DNA of 64,000 nucleotides, from the NCBI GenBank assembly GCA_037447235.1, contig JBBIHC010000004.1, positions 21,435 through 85,434 of the forward strand, read 5' to 3'. The first letter of the stretch is position 1, and the number at the start of each line of letters is the position of its first letter. The notes beneath the pieces are model-generated. The model made no database searches and was not told the DNA's origin. It saw nothing but the letters and a program-made list of their open reading frames with translations. Shown piece after piece: positions 7,464 to 15,403 of this stretch. A program made the translations under genes and the position numbers. The stretch is from JAVZJR01 sp037447235. Lineage in GTDB: Archaea > Micrarchaeota > Micrarchaeia > Anstonellales > Bilamarchaeaceae.

Positions 7464-8086
7464 TTATGTCAAAAAATCTTTTTCTTCAGTGTTTTTTTCT
7501 TTCCGTAATTCTTTTCTTAATCCTGTTCTTGCTTGACAGGGGGAGCTATCTTTACGAGCTTTTTGTCCACTCCTCTTTTTTGGCTGCGGCCCTTTTTCTT
7601 TTGTGGGACGAAAACGGCGGGCTTGGTGGGTTTCTTAAAAAAATAGGAGTTCCGCCAGCGAATTGGCTTCAGGCGGCCGCCTACTCGGTAATGGGCCTTG
7701 CCGCCATAATCTCGCTTATGCTCGTTCTTTCCATTTTGCTTTCCTACATCAATTATGCCGACAATGAAAAAGTTTTTGAAAAACTGGGGGAAGTGCCCTT
7801 ATGGATACTGCCGTTTGCCGTAATCGTTGCCCCGTTTACAGAAGAGATGCTTTTCAGGGGCGCGCTCGTCCCCCAGATAGGCATAATCGGCTCCAGCGTG
7901 CTTTTTGGAGCGCTGCATGTTTTTTACGGTTCGGTGATGGAGGTTGTTGGCACGATGCTGGTGGGCATCGTGCTGGCGTTTGTATTTAAACGGACCGGCA
8001 GCGTCGTGCCCTGCATTTTTGCCCATTTCGTGTTCAATTTGCTGACCATAGTTGCCGTGTTTTACAGCGGAGGCGCCATTTTATGA
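7460..8086 (+). CDS. CPBP family intramembrane metalloprotease
   Basis: Polytopic membrane protein with the CPBP (Abi) motifs of the CAAX-protease superfamily: TEEMLFRG (EExxxR), LFGALH (FxxxH) and HFVFN near the C-terminus. Family members are prenyl-protein or bacteriocin-immunity type proteases; the substrate here is unknown. The ATG at 7460 overlaps the S27ae stop and a second ATG lies at 7466. Its end overlaps the start of kae1 by four bases, so it is part of a ribosomal/KEOPS operon, an odd place for this family. Confidence 0.85.
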   Translation: MIMSKNLFLQCFFLSVILFLILFLLDRGSYLYELFVHSSFLAAALFLLWDENGGLGGFLKKIGVPPANWLQAAAYSVMGLAAIISLMLVLSILLSYINYADNEKVFEKLGEVPLWILPFAVIVAPFTEEMLFRGALVPQIGIIGSSVLFGALHVFYGSVMEVVGTMLVGIVLAFVFKRTGSVVPCIFAHFVFNLLTIVAVFYSGGAIL

Positions 8087-9054
8087 AAACCCTTGGGATA
8101 GAATGCACTGCACACACGCTTGGAATCGGCATATATGACAGTGAAAGCGGTATCGTGGCGAACGAGATCGATGCATTCAGGCCGATGCTCGCCAGGGGAA
8201 TGCTTCCCCGCGAGCTTGCCGACCACCACGCGGCAGTTTTCAAAGATGTGCTTGACGCGGCATTGCTTAAAGCCGGATACTATCTGTCAGATATCGACTT
8301 GTTTGCTTTTTCCCAGGGGCCAGGGATAGGGGCGCCGCTTGCAGTCGGATGCACAGCGGCAAAGTTTTTGGCTCTGAAATACGATAAGCCGCTTGTTGGC
8401 GTCAATCATTGCCATGCGCACGTTGAGATAGCAAGCAAGGTTTCCGGTTTCAGGGACCCGCTTTTCCTTTATCTCTCCGGCGGAAACAGCCAGATACTGG
8501 TAAAGGAAAGGGGAGGTTACCATGTTCTTGGCGAGACGCTTGACATCGGCCTTGGAAACCTTTTCGACTCCTTTGCGCGCTCAATCGGCCTTCAGGGCCA
8601 CGGCTCTGTCCTTGAAAAATTTGCCGATTGGGGAAAGTACATTGAACTTCCATACAGCGTAAAGGGGATGAACCTGGTTTTTTCCGGCCTGCTTACGCAC
8701 GCGCAAAAAGCCGCGACCCATCACGACAAAAAGGACGTCGCCTATTCTTTGATGGAAACTTCCTTCGCAATGACCTGCGAGGCAACCGAGAGGGCGCTTT
8801 TCCTTGCGCGCAAAAAGCAGCTTCTTGTTTGCGGCGGGGTTGCGCAAAACCGCAGATTGCAAAAAATGCTCAGTTTGATGTGCGCAGAGGACGGCGTAAA
8901 ATTCTCCGTGGCACCAGACGAATTTAACAGGGACAATGGGGCGATGATCGCTTATACCGGGCATGTCATGCGAAAATATGCCGTAAAAACAAAAGAAAAG
9001 ATAAGGGCTGTTGCTCCGCGGCCTAATTTCAGGATAGACCAGGTAATCCTCTAA
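8083..9054 (+). CDS. kae1: Kae1, tRNA t6A threonylcarbamoyltransferase (KEOPS subunit)
   Basis: Catalytic KEOPS subunit: transfers threonylcarbamoyl to A37 of ANN-decoding tRNAs. ASKHA fold with the iron-binding HCHAH motif at residues 109-113, SQGPGIGAPL near 77-86, and the late FNRDNGAMIAYTG metal motif. 323 residues without the C-terminal Bud32 kinase fusion seen in some archaea, so Bud32 must be encoded elsewhere. Overlaps the preceding gene (ATGA). Confidence 0.96.
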   Translation: MKTLGIECTAHTLGIGIYDSESGIVANEIDAFRPMLARGMLPRELADHHAAVFKDVLDAALLKAGYYLSDIDLFAFSQGPGIGAPLAVGCTAAKFLALKYDKPLVGVNHCHAHVEIASKVSGFRDPLFLYLSGGNSQILVKERGGYHVLGETLDIGLGNLFDSFARSIGLQGHGSVLEKFADWGKYIELPYSVKGMNLVFSGLLTHAQKAATHHDKKDVAYSLMETSFAMTCEATERALFLARKKQLLVCGGVAQNRRLQKMLSLMCAEDGVKFSVAPDEFNRDNGAMIAYTGHVMRKYAVKTKEKIRAVAPRPNFRIDQVIL

Positions 9055-9063
9055 AGCGGTTCG

Positions 9064-9705
9064 TCAGTCGCCCAGAATTTTCTTTATCTGCATAACCGCG
9101 ACATCTTCAGGATAACCCCCCACGTACTCGCCCTTCCCGCTGTTTATTACTGTCTTTGGCACTCCGACGACCCGGTATTTTGCCGCTATGTCCGGGAATT
9201 CCATCGCCTCGTATACATAGCCAAGGACCTTGCTGCTCCCTATGGCAAGCTTAAGCGCGATGTAGGCGGAGGTTGGGCAGTGCGGGCAGGTCGGGGTAAC
9301 AAAAACCTCGAGTTTCGTGGGTTCGTTTTTTCTTTCAAAATAGGCGCTCGCGCCGGCGTTTATTCCGACAGCCCCGCCAGCCACCCTGAGAACCTCTATG
9401 AATGCGGTAAACTCGTATCCGGAAGGTATGCCATAATACCTGGGGTCGCCCCTCACGTTTTCGCCGCGTATCAGTATCACCGGCGCGTTTTCCACATTGA
9501 GGCTTCTTGCCAATTCCTGCTCTTTATCAAAATCGTGCGTCTCAAGGCTTATCCTTTTGGACAGGGAAGCAAGTTCCCGCAGCAGCTCCCTTATGTTGTT
9601 GCTCATCTGGGTCTGCCTGTCAAAATAGACAAGCTTTACATCTTTTTTCAGGCTTTTCAGGTGCTCCTCTATTTCCTTTTTCGTATTGTCGTCCAACAAT
9701 CCCAT
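9064..9705 (-). CDS. Protein disulfide oxidoreductase (PDO) with one redox site
   Basis: Two tandem thioredoxin folds, as in archaeal PDO/glutaredoxin-like proteins. The second domain has an active site, TPTCPHCPTS (about residues 125-134). The first domain keeps the fold (KLVYFDRQTQ) but has no CxxC. Likely acts in disulfide exchange, perhaps with the thioredoxin reductase in this window. The start at 9705 is preferred over 9726 because GGGTGA lies upstream of that ATG. Confidence 0.85.
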   Translation of the reverse strand: MGLLDDNTKKEIEEHLKSLKKDVKLVYFDRQTQMSNNIRELLRELASLSKRISLETHDFDKEQELARSLNVENAPVILIRGENVRGDPRYYGIPSGYEFTAFIEVLRVAGGAVGINAGASAYFERKNEPTKLEVFVTPTCPHCPTSAYIALKLAIGSSKVLGYVYEAMEFPDIAAKYRVVGVPKTVINSGKGEYVGGYPEDVAVMQIKKILGD

Positions 9706-9726
9706 AATTTCACCCGCTTTACTCAC

Positions 9727-10611
9727 TTACAGGTCTTTAACATCTTCTATTGCGCTTTTGCCAGTGAGCATCTCGTACGTCCGCAGATAAAGCCCTGATG
9801 TTTTTTTGACTACCTCATTCGGCAATTCTGGCGGCGGCGGATTTTTGTTCCAGCCGGTGCTTTCAAGGAAATCGCGGACATACTGCTTGTCCATGCTTGC
9901 GAGATTCCCTTTTTCGTATTCTTCTTTGAGCCAATACCTGCTGGAGTCCGGCGTCATCAGTTCGTCTATCAGTATTATCTCGTTGTCCAGAACCCCGAAT
10001 TCAAACTTCGTGTCCGCCAAAACCAACCCTTTCTTTATTGCGTAATCGTGCCCGTATTTGTAAAGCGCGATTGAGTAGTTTCTTATTTTTTCCGCGGTTT
10101 TTTCACCCAAAAGTTCCACGGCTTTTTCGTATTCGATATTTTCATCGTGGCCCACATCGGCTTTTGTGGACGGCGTGAACAACGGCTCTTTAAGCCGGTC
10201 GCCGTTTTTTAGCCCTTCTTCAAGCTCTATGCCGCAAACGCTTTGCCGCTGCCGGTATTCTTTCCACGCGCTTCCGGTTATGTATCCGCGGACGACGCAT
10301 TCTACCTTTAGCGGCTTTGCCGCCCTTACCACCATGCTTCTTCCCTTCAGGTAAGGCGGAAGGCCGCCCGGCAGCTTCGCTGTGATGAAATGGTTTTTTA
10401 CCAGGCCGGTTGTTTTTTCAAACCAGAATTTTGACAGCATGTTAAGCACTATGCCTTTGTAGGGGATGCCTTCGTTAAACACCACATCAAAGGCGCTCAG
10501 CCGGTCCGTTGCCACCATAAGAAGTTTGTCATCGTTTAGCCTGTAAGTCTCGCGAACCTTCCCTTTTCTTACGAGATGCAACTGAAGGCTGGTCGTCATT
10601 ACGACTTCCAT
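9727..10611 (-). CDS. purC: SAICAR synthetase
   Basis: Purine biosynthesis: joins CAIR and aspartate with ATP to give SAICAR. It begins RKGKVRETY, followed by the ATP-binding DKLLMVATDRLSAFD stretch, PLKVECVVRGYITGSAWKEY and ADTKFEFG, all hallmark PurC segments. 294 residues. GGTGG nine bases before the ATG supports the start. Together with purA it indicates de novo purine synthesis, which many reduced archaea lack. Confidence 0.96.
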   Translation of the reverse strand: MEVVMTTSLQLHLVRKGKVRETYRLNDDKLLMVATDRLSAFDVVFNEGIPYKGIVLNMLSKFWFEKTTGLVKNHFITAKLPGGLPPYLKGRSMVVRAAKPLKVECVVRGYITGSAWKEYRQRQSVCGIELEEGLKNGDRLKEPLFTPSTKADVGHDENIEYEKAVELLGEKTAEKIRNYSIALYKYGHDYAIKKGLVLADTKFEFGVLDNEIILIDELMTPDSSRYWLKEEYEKGNLASMDKQYVRDFLESTGWNKNPPPPELPNEVVKKTSGLYLRTYEMLTGKSAIEDVKDL

Positions 10612-10626
10612 TCTGCCACCTTTTTG

Positions 10627-11985
10627 TCAGGATTTCGTTATTATCTGTATTTCTTCCGGGACCTTGTTGACATTGCCGATTTTTATTCCGACAAGGGTCT
10701 TTACTCCCTGTTTTGCAGCCAGGTCAACAAGCCGCTGCGTTATTATGCCGTCAAATACCATCGTGTGGACATCCCTCAGTTCGTTAAGTTTTTTTATGAC
10801 ATCCCGGACCGGCACCTCGGCTATCAACTGGTTGGATGCATTGTACATCTTTGCGTTGAGGGTATTCCCCAGTTTCTCAAGTTCGGCAAGCAGGGCTTCT
10901 TTTGTCGGTATGATGATTTCCCTCGGTCCCTCCGGGCGAGGCGCCAGGAAGGGGCGTTCCGGAGGGGTCGCAAGATGCGGCACTTCCCTTCTCTTCTCAA
11001 ATTTTTGCGCCGGCTTTGCCGCTTCTCTCGGCTCTTCTTCCCGTTGCGGCATCCTTTCCTCGGCTTTGCCCTGCGGCTCCTGCTCTTCGTACATCGGGAA
11101 AGGCTTTGGCTCTTCCTGATGCATCTCCTTTCTTCGCCGCGCCATCTTTGCGGCGCCTTCCGCCGTCCCCTGTTCAAAAGGCACCTTGTTCCTTATGCAT
11201 TTTATCAGCTCCTTCCTTGTCAGTTCCTCAACTTCAAGGCCGGTCGGAGCCCTTGCGATAAAGTCGATTTCCACGCCCCCCTGTATGAGCTCGTTCAGTA
11301 TTATGTCGCCGCCGCGGTCGCCGTCAAGGAATATCGTTACCTCCTTTCTTCTGGAGAGCTCCACTATGGTCTTCGGCACTTTCGCGCCCTGCAGCGCTAT
11401 GACGTTTGTTATGTCGTTTCTTAGCAGGTTGACTACATCGGCCCTTCCCTCAACCAATATGAGCTCGTTTGTTTTGTCTATGCCAGGCCCTGCCGGCAAT
11501 CTTTCCGGCCCGTATTCCACTATCTCGGCTGTTTTTATCTCCTCCCTTATCATCTCGGTTATCTCCTTGCTTTCCGGTATCTCGGTCATTATCAGGTTTT
11601 TCAGCAGGTTCTTTGCGCGGCCGATCAGCGCCTTTCTTTTCAGGCTTCTCGTGTCCTCCACCTTTGTCACATCAAATTTGGCCTCGCACGGCCCCACGCG
11701 GTCCACGGTTTCGAGTGCGGCGGCTATTATGCACGTCTCCACCATGTCAAGGCTGCTCGGAATTTTTATTATTCCGACCGTCTTTCCGCCCTGCGGCCTT
11801 AGCTCAACCTCTATTCTCCCTATCCTGCCGTTTTTCTGAAGGTCCCGCAGGTCAAGCTCGTCCCCGAGCAACCCCTCAGTTTGCCCGAATATCGCACCAA
11901 CGACATCCGGCTTGTCTACAAGCCCGTCCACCTCTACATTGGTGTAAACCAGATATTTTACCGTATCTATGTATGTTTTAGCCAT
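10627..11985 (-). CDS. dnaG: DnaG-type primase, archaeal
   Basis: Archaeal DnaG is a toprim protein found with the exosome and implicated in RNA degradation, with primase activity in some species. An N-terminal archaeal domain (MAKTYIDTVKYL) precedes the toprim fold: catalytic Glu in LILVEGRADV (about residue 175) and IFLDGDRGG (DxD). A charged Glu/Arg/Pro-rich linker (about 290-360) leads to the C-terminal domain. The ATG at 11985 with GGTGA upstream is preferred over 12015 and overlaps the toprim gene by eight bases. About 452 residues. Confidence 0.95.
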   Translation of the reverse strand: MAKTYIDTVKYLVYTNVEVDGLVDKPDVVGAIFGQTEGLLGDELDLRDLQKNGRIGRIEVELRPQGGKTVGIIKIPSSLDMVETCIIAAALETVDRVGPCEAKFDVTKVEDTRSLKRKALIGRAKNLLKNLIMTEIPESKEITEMIREEIKTAEIVEYGPERLPAGPGIDKTNELILVEGRADVVNLLRNDITNVIALQGAKVPKTIVELSRRKEVTIFLDGDRGGDIILNELIQGGVEIDFIARAPTGLEVEELTRKELIKCIRNKVPFEQGTAEGAAKMARRRKEMHQEEPKPFPMYEEQEPQGKAEERMPQREEEPREAAKPAQKFEKRREVPHLATPPERPFLAPRPEGPREIIIPTKEALLAELEKLGNTLNAKMYNASNQLIAEVPVRDVIKKLNELRDVHTMVFDGIITQRLVDLAAKQGVKTLVGIKIGNVNKVPEEIQIITKS

Positions 11986-12376
11986 TTTGCTCACCTTCCT
12001 CATAAAATTCTTCATATTTCCTTTTTATATCCTCAAAATACCTCAGCTTAAGCACCTTCCCGAAAACCTTTCTCGTTTCGCAGTCCACTCTTGCGATGCC
12101 TTCCAGCTCGTCCGTTATCATTTTTGCCAGCTCATTGCCGGCTTTGTCAAAATCGGTCATCACGATAACAGTCCTGTCGCCTATCAGCTCACGGAGCTGG
12201 TTTTTTCTTCCGGATACCGCAAGGATCTTTTTGCAGCCAAGCGCTTGCAGCGCTGCCTTGTCCCTTTTGCCCTCTACAAGAACGAGATTTTCCTTTATCC
12301 GTGCCAGCGCTTTTTCAAGTTTTTTTATGTTTTCTGTTTTTTTCCTTTCCATTTCCCTTACCAAGGGATCTTGCAA
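11978..12376 (-). CDS. Small toprim-domain protein (UPF0292-like)
   Basis: A single toprim fold of the RNase M5/primase type: NLVLVEGKRDKAAL supplies the catalytic Glu near residue 35 and VIVMTDFDKAG the DxD. The annotated start is TTG (12376); an in-frame ATG at 12352 preceded by GGTAAGGG is a better candidate and gives about 124 residues. It overlaps dnaG and is probably translationally coupled to it, suggesting a shared role in nucleic-acid processing. The function of the family is not established. Confidence 0.8.
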   Translation of the reverse strand: MQDPLVREMERKKTENIKKLEKALARIKENLVLVEGKRDKAALQALGCKKILAVSGRKNQLRELIGDRTVIVMTDFDKAGNELAKMITDELEGIARVDCETRKVFGKVLKLRYFEDIKRKYEEFYEEGEQNG

Positions 12377-12473
12377 GATTAGCAGGAGTGCTGTGCATTG
12401 TTGACCTTTCCTTCACGGCTTATAGCTCCGGAGGCCATCCATGCACAGCATGATTATTACGCAGCATAGATAT
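12377..12473 (-). promoter_or_regulatory. Structured leader/intergenic hairpin before toprim-dnaG
   Basis: 97 bases between the CBS gene and toprim-dnaG, both on the minus strand. A perfect 10-bp inverted repeat TGCTGTGCAT (12389-12398) and ATGCACAGCA (12441-12450) encloses 42 bases that contain CTCCGGAG and a small GGCT/GGCC stem. A possible TATA box (ATAAATATC-like, near 12465-12475) would place the hairpin in the 5' leader of the operon. It could instead terminate the CBS transcript. Confidence 0.45.
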
Positions 12474-12905
12474 TTATTGCAATGCTGCCTTTTCTTCTAT
12501 CAGGTCTATTACCAGCGGGAATATCTTCATTATATCCCCTTCGCTTATTATCCCCACGAGTTCGTTGTACTCATTAAGCACCGGAAGCCTCTTTATCTTG
12601 TTGTCCCTCATAGCTTTTGCCGCGTCCTCCAGCGGCGTGTCCGCCTTTATGACCCGCAAAGGTTTTGACATTATTTCCTCCACCTTTGTTTTGTACGGGT
12701 CTTTTTCTTTCGTCAGTGCCTTGTGTATGAGGTCGCGTTCCGTTATTATTCCGCGCGCCTTTTTATTCTTGATATCCTCGACCACTATGACAGAGCCTAT
12801 GTTATATTTTTTCATAAGCTTTGCCGCTTCCGATATGCTTTCCCCGTAAGGAACGATCACGACTTTTTTTGTCATAATGTCTCCTACTTTCAAATCTGAT
12901 CCCAT
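12474..12905 (-). CDS. CBS-domain pair protein
   Basis: 143 residues that are nothing but two CBS motifs: VGDIMTKKVVIV to GIITERDLI, then VEEIMSKPLRVI to GIISEGDIM. Such Bateman modules bind adenosyl nucleotides and act as energy or ligand sensors; the partner is unknown. A TATA-like TTTTAAAAACC at 12927-12937 lies about 25 bases upstream, so the mRNA is probably leaderless. Confidence 0.92.
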   Translation of the reverse strand: MGSDLKVGDIMTKKVVIVPYGESISEAAKLMKKYNIGSVIVVEDIKNKKARGIITERDLIHKALTKEKDPYKTKVEEIMSKPLRVIKADTPLEDAAKAMRDNKIKRLPVLNEYNELVGIISEGDIMKIFPLVIDLIEEKAALQ

Positions 12906-12977
12906 GATTTACTATAATGCTATAAGGTTTTTAAAACCTGCCTAATTTTTTTCCGGCCGCCCCTGCGTTTAGTTAAA

Positions 12978-12988
12978 CATTTAAAATT
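12978..12988 (+). promoter_or_regulatory. TATA box for apgM
   Basis: ACATTTAAAATTA-like box about 20-25 bases before the ATG at 13001, with no Shine-Dalgarno motif: a probable leaderless transcript. Confidence 0.5.
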
Positions 12989-13000
12989 AGCATTTCTAAT

Positions 13001-14212
13001 ATGCTCATGGTAGACAGCGTAATACTTCTCATAATCGACGGCGTAGGGGATCTGCCAACGCCGAAAACCCCCCTGCAGGCTGCAAAAAAGCCGAATCTTG
13101 ACAAGCTCGCCTCGGCTGGCATTACCGGGCTTTTTTCCCCAATAAAAAGAGGAATCGTCCCGGGAAGCGACACTTCGCACTTGCGGATTTTTGGCTACGA
13201 CCCGGACATTTTTTATCCAGGCCGCGGGCCCTTGGAGGCGCTTGGAATCGGGATGCAGCTTGCCGAAGGCGACATTGCGTTCCGCGCCAACCTGGCCACC
13301 GTAAAAAACGGAAAAATAGCCGACCGGAGGGCAGGCAGGATAGCGACGGCCGAAGCAAGGGCGCTGGAAAAATACCTTAGTACCTCGATAGAGGGCGTAG
13401 AGATAACCTATAAGCATTCGGTTGACCATCGCGGAGCGATAGTTTTTCGCGGCGCTGGCCTCGGAGAATGCGTTTCTGACACCGACCCGCATGCTGTAGA
13501 CGTTCCTATAAACAAGCCGGTTGGGCTTGACGGCACTGCGGAATCGCAAAAAACCGCAAGAGTGCTGGAAAAGTATATGGCTTTTTGCACTTCAGTGCTC
13601 TCCGCTGCACCGGAAAACAAGGAGCGCGAGAAGGAAGGAAAGCCGCCTGCAAATGCCCTGCTGCTGCGCGGCGCAGGCAGATATCGCAAAGTGCCGTCGC
13701 TTGAAATGAGGTTTGGTATCAGGGGCGTATGCATAGCGGGCGGGGCGCTTTACCGGGGCGTGGCAAGATATGTTGGGATGGACCTGATCATGCTTCCATC
13801 CGAAGAAAGCGAGAAAACGCTTTCTGGGAGGGCGCAGGCCGCCGTCAAAGCCGCCGAGGAATACGACCTGGTGTTTCTTCACGTGAAGTCCTGCGACAAT
13901 GCCGGACACGACGGGGATTTCAGGAAAAAATGCGAGGCGATAGAAAAAATAGACAAGTACGTCATTCCGCTAATAGCCAAGAGCGGCGTGAGCATCATAG
14001 TTACGGGCGACCATTCCACTCCGGTGTCCCGCAAGGAGCATTCTGCGCACGAGGTGCCGATACTCATATATAGCAGGGAAGAGCGATATGACAAGGTTAA
14101 AAGATTTGACGAGATGAGCTGTATGGATGGCGGGCTGGGGCATATCAGGGGAAAGGACCTGATGCCGCTCATTCTTAACATCCTTAAAAAAGCCGAGAAA
14201 TACGGGAGCTGA
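13001..14212 (+). CDS. apgM: 2,3-bisphosphoglycerate-independent phosphoglycerate mutase (archaeal)
   Basis: Interconverts 3- and 2-phosphoglycerate. Alkaline-phosphatase superfamily fold: metal Asp in LLIIDGVGD near residue 12, the GSDTSHL nucleophile region near 52, RGPLEALG, then FLHVKSCDNAGHDGD and VTGDHSTPVSRKEHS, which supply the remaining metal ligands. 403 residues, the usual archaeal ApgM length. ATGs at 13001 and 13007 are both possible; the upstream TATA spacing fits either as a leaderless start. Confidence 0.95.
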   Translation: MLMVDSVILLIIDGVGDLPTPKTPLQAAKKPNLDKLASAGITGLFSPIKRGIVPGSDTSHLRIFGYDPDIFYPGRGPLEALGIGMQLAEGDIAFRANLATVKNGKIADRRAGRIATAEARALEKYLSTSIEGVEITYKHSVDHRGAIVFRGAGLGECVSDTDPHAVDVPINKPVGLDGTAESQKTARVLEKYMAFCTSVLSAAPENKEREKEGKPPANALLLRGAGRYRKVPSLEMRFGIRGVCIAGGALYRGVARYVGMDLIMLPSEESEKTLSGRAQAAVKAAEEYDLVFLHVKSCDNAGHDGDFRKKCEAIEKIDKYVIPLIAKSGVSIIVTGDHSTPVSRKEHSAHEVPILIYSREERYDKVKRFDEMSCMDGGLGHIRGKDLMPLILNILKKAEKYGS

Positions 14213-14234
14213 ACGCTGAGGGGCGTGGAATATT

Positions 14235-15347
14235 ATGGCTGAACAAAAATCATCCGGCATAAAACAACTGCTGAATAACTGGAAGGCCGTGCTGGCTCTG
14301 ATAGCAGTATTCATTCTTGTTTTTGAGCTTTTTGCAATGGGACTGCTGGGCACGCGCTCCATTTTTGGAAAACCACAGGAGAAGCAGGCGTATGGCGGGA
14401 CTGAATTTCAGGGGAGCATAAGAACATATGAGCCGTTTTTGTTCATATCCTCAACAGAGCAGCTTGGCGGAAACATCATAAATGAAATAAAAGAGATGCC
14501 TGGCGTAACGCAGCTGACTACGGAGACCGGCGGAACCATCATCCATCTTGACACAAGAGATGATGTTTATCCGGTCGCAGTCGCCTTAAGGAAAAAGAAC
14601 ATAACTGCCTATTCGCTGGCGAACATCGCTGCTCCGGCCGAGGTGCCGGTCCTGCTGGAAAACGGCCAGGTTGTAAACGCGAGCTGGTCGATAGCTGCGG
14701 TCAGGGCTGAAACGCCGGCAGTAATACCGGTTGACAGCGAGGTCACGGTAAAGATGATGGTCCTGGTCGAGAACAACAAGATAATCCAGTACGGGAACGC
14801 GATTATAAAAACGGATGAAAAAACGCTTTCTTTTGAGGGCGAAGTGCTGGATGAGAAGATAAAGCAGGTTTTTTATGTCCCCTGGGAAAAGCGCAATGAT
14901 GTTGACGTGGCGTTGTTTGAGAACATGACTTTCAGCTATGAAAAAAGCAGCCTGGCGATTTTCTCTGAGGAGCTGCCCGTTGAAAAGACCGTTTTGGCAA
15001 GGCAGCTGGATTATGTTGTTTATGTAGACAAGAAAAGCGCGGTATTTGCCGATAATTTTACCGATGCCGGGAGAGCGAGTGCGGACCTTGGCGTCCCGCT
15101 GGTGTTCCAGCCATCTTTGCTTACTGTTGAGGGCGGCGAAGAGGTTGAGCTTCCGTATAACAGCACGCGCTCATACCTGTATGAGATAAAAATATTGCTG
15201 CCGGAATACTACCTGCCGGAAGAGTTTCAGGTTTTGGAAATAGAAAGCAGGGAGCCGATAGCCGGGCAAAAGGTAAATATGTCGGCAATGGTTTCGGCAG
15301 TCGGCCCGGTAGTCCTGGACATCGAAAATGTGACTTTGGCTGGTTGA
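14235..15347 (+). CDS. Membrane-anchored extracytoplasmic protein, unknown function
   Basis: 370 residues. One membrane segment near residues 17-40 (VLALIAVFILVFELFAMGLL) is followed by a large soluble, beta-rich region that is probably outside the cell. Several N-x-S/T sites occur late in the protein. No catalytic motif or family is recognised. It begins 22 bases after apgM on the same strand and ends convergent with smc. GGGCGTGG upstream of the ATG may serve as ribosome binding site. Confidence 0.6.
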   Translation: MAEQKSSGIKQLLNNWKAVLALIAVFILVFELFAMGLLGTRSIFGKPQEKQAYGGTEFQGSIRTYEPFLFISSTEQLGGNIINEIKEMPGVTQLTTETGGTIIHLDTRDDVYPVAVALRKKNITAYSLANIAAPAEVPVLLENGQVVNASWSIAAVRAETPAVIPVDSEVTVKMMVLVENNKIIQYGNAIIKTDEKTLSFEGEVLDEKIKQVFYVPWEKRNDVDVALFENMTFSYEKSSLAIFSEELPVEKTVLARQLDYVVYVDKKSAVFADNFTDAGRASADLGVPLVFQPSLLTVEGGEEVELPYNSTRSYLYEIKILLPEYYLPEEFQVLEIESREPIAGQKVNMSAMVSAVGPVVLDIENVTLAG

Positions 15348-15403
15348 TGGCTTTTTTCTGCGACGGGCGGCGCATCATGCCGATTGCCAGGAGTTGCCTC
15401 TGC

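Noticed and set aside
12389..12450. tRNA-like gene in the toprim leader
   Set aside because: One stem only; no T arm, no acceptor consensus or anticodon loop.
12920..13549. 209-residue minus-strand frame
   Set aside because: Antisense to apgM, lacks any family and has no promoter.
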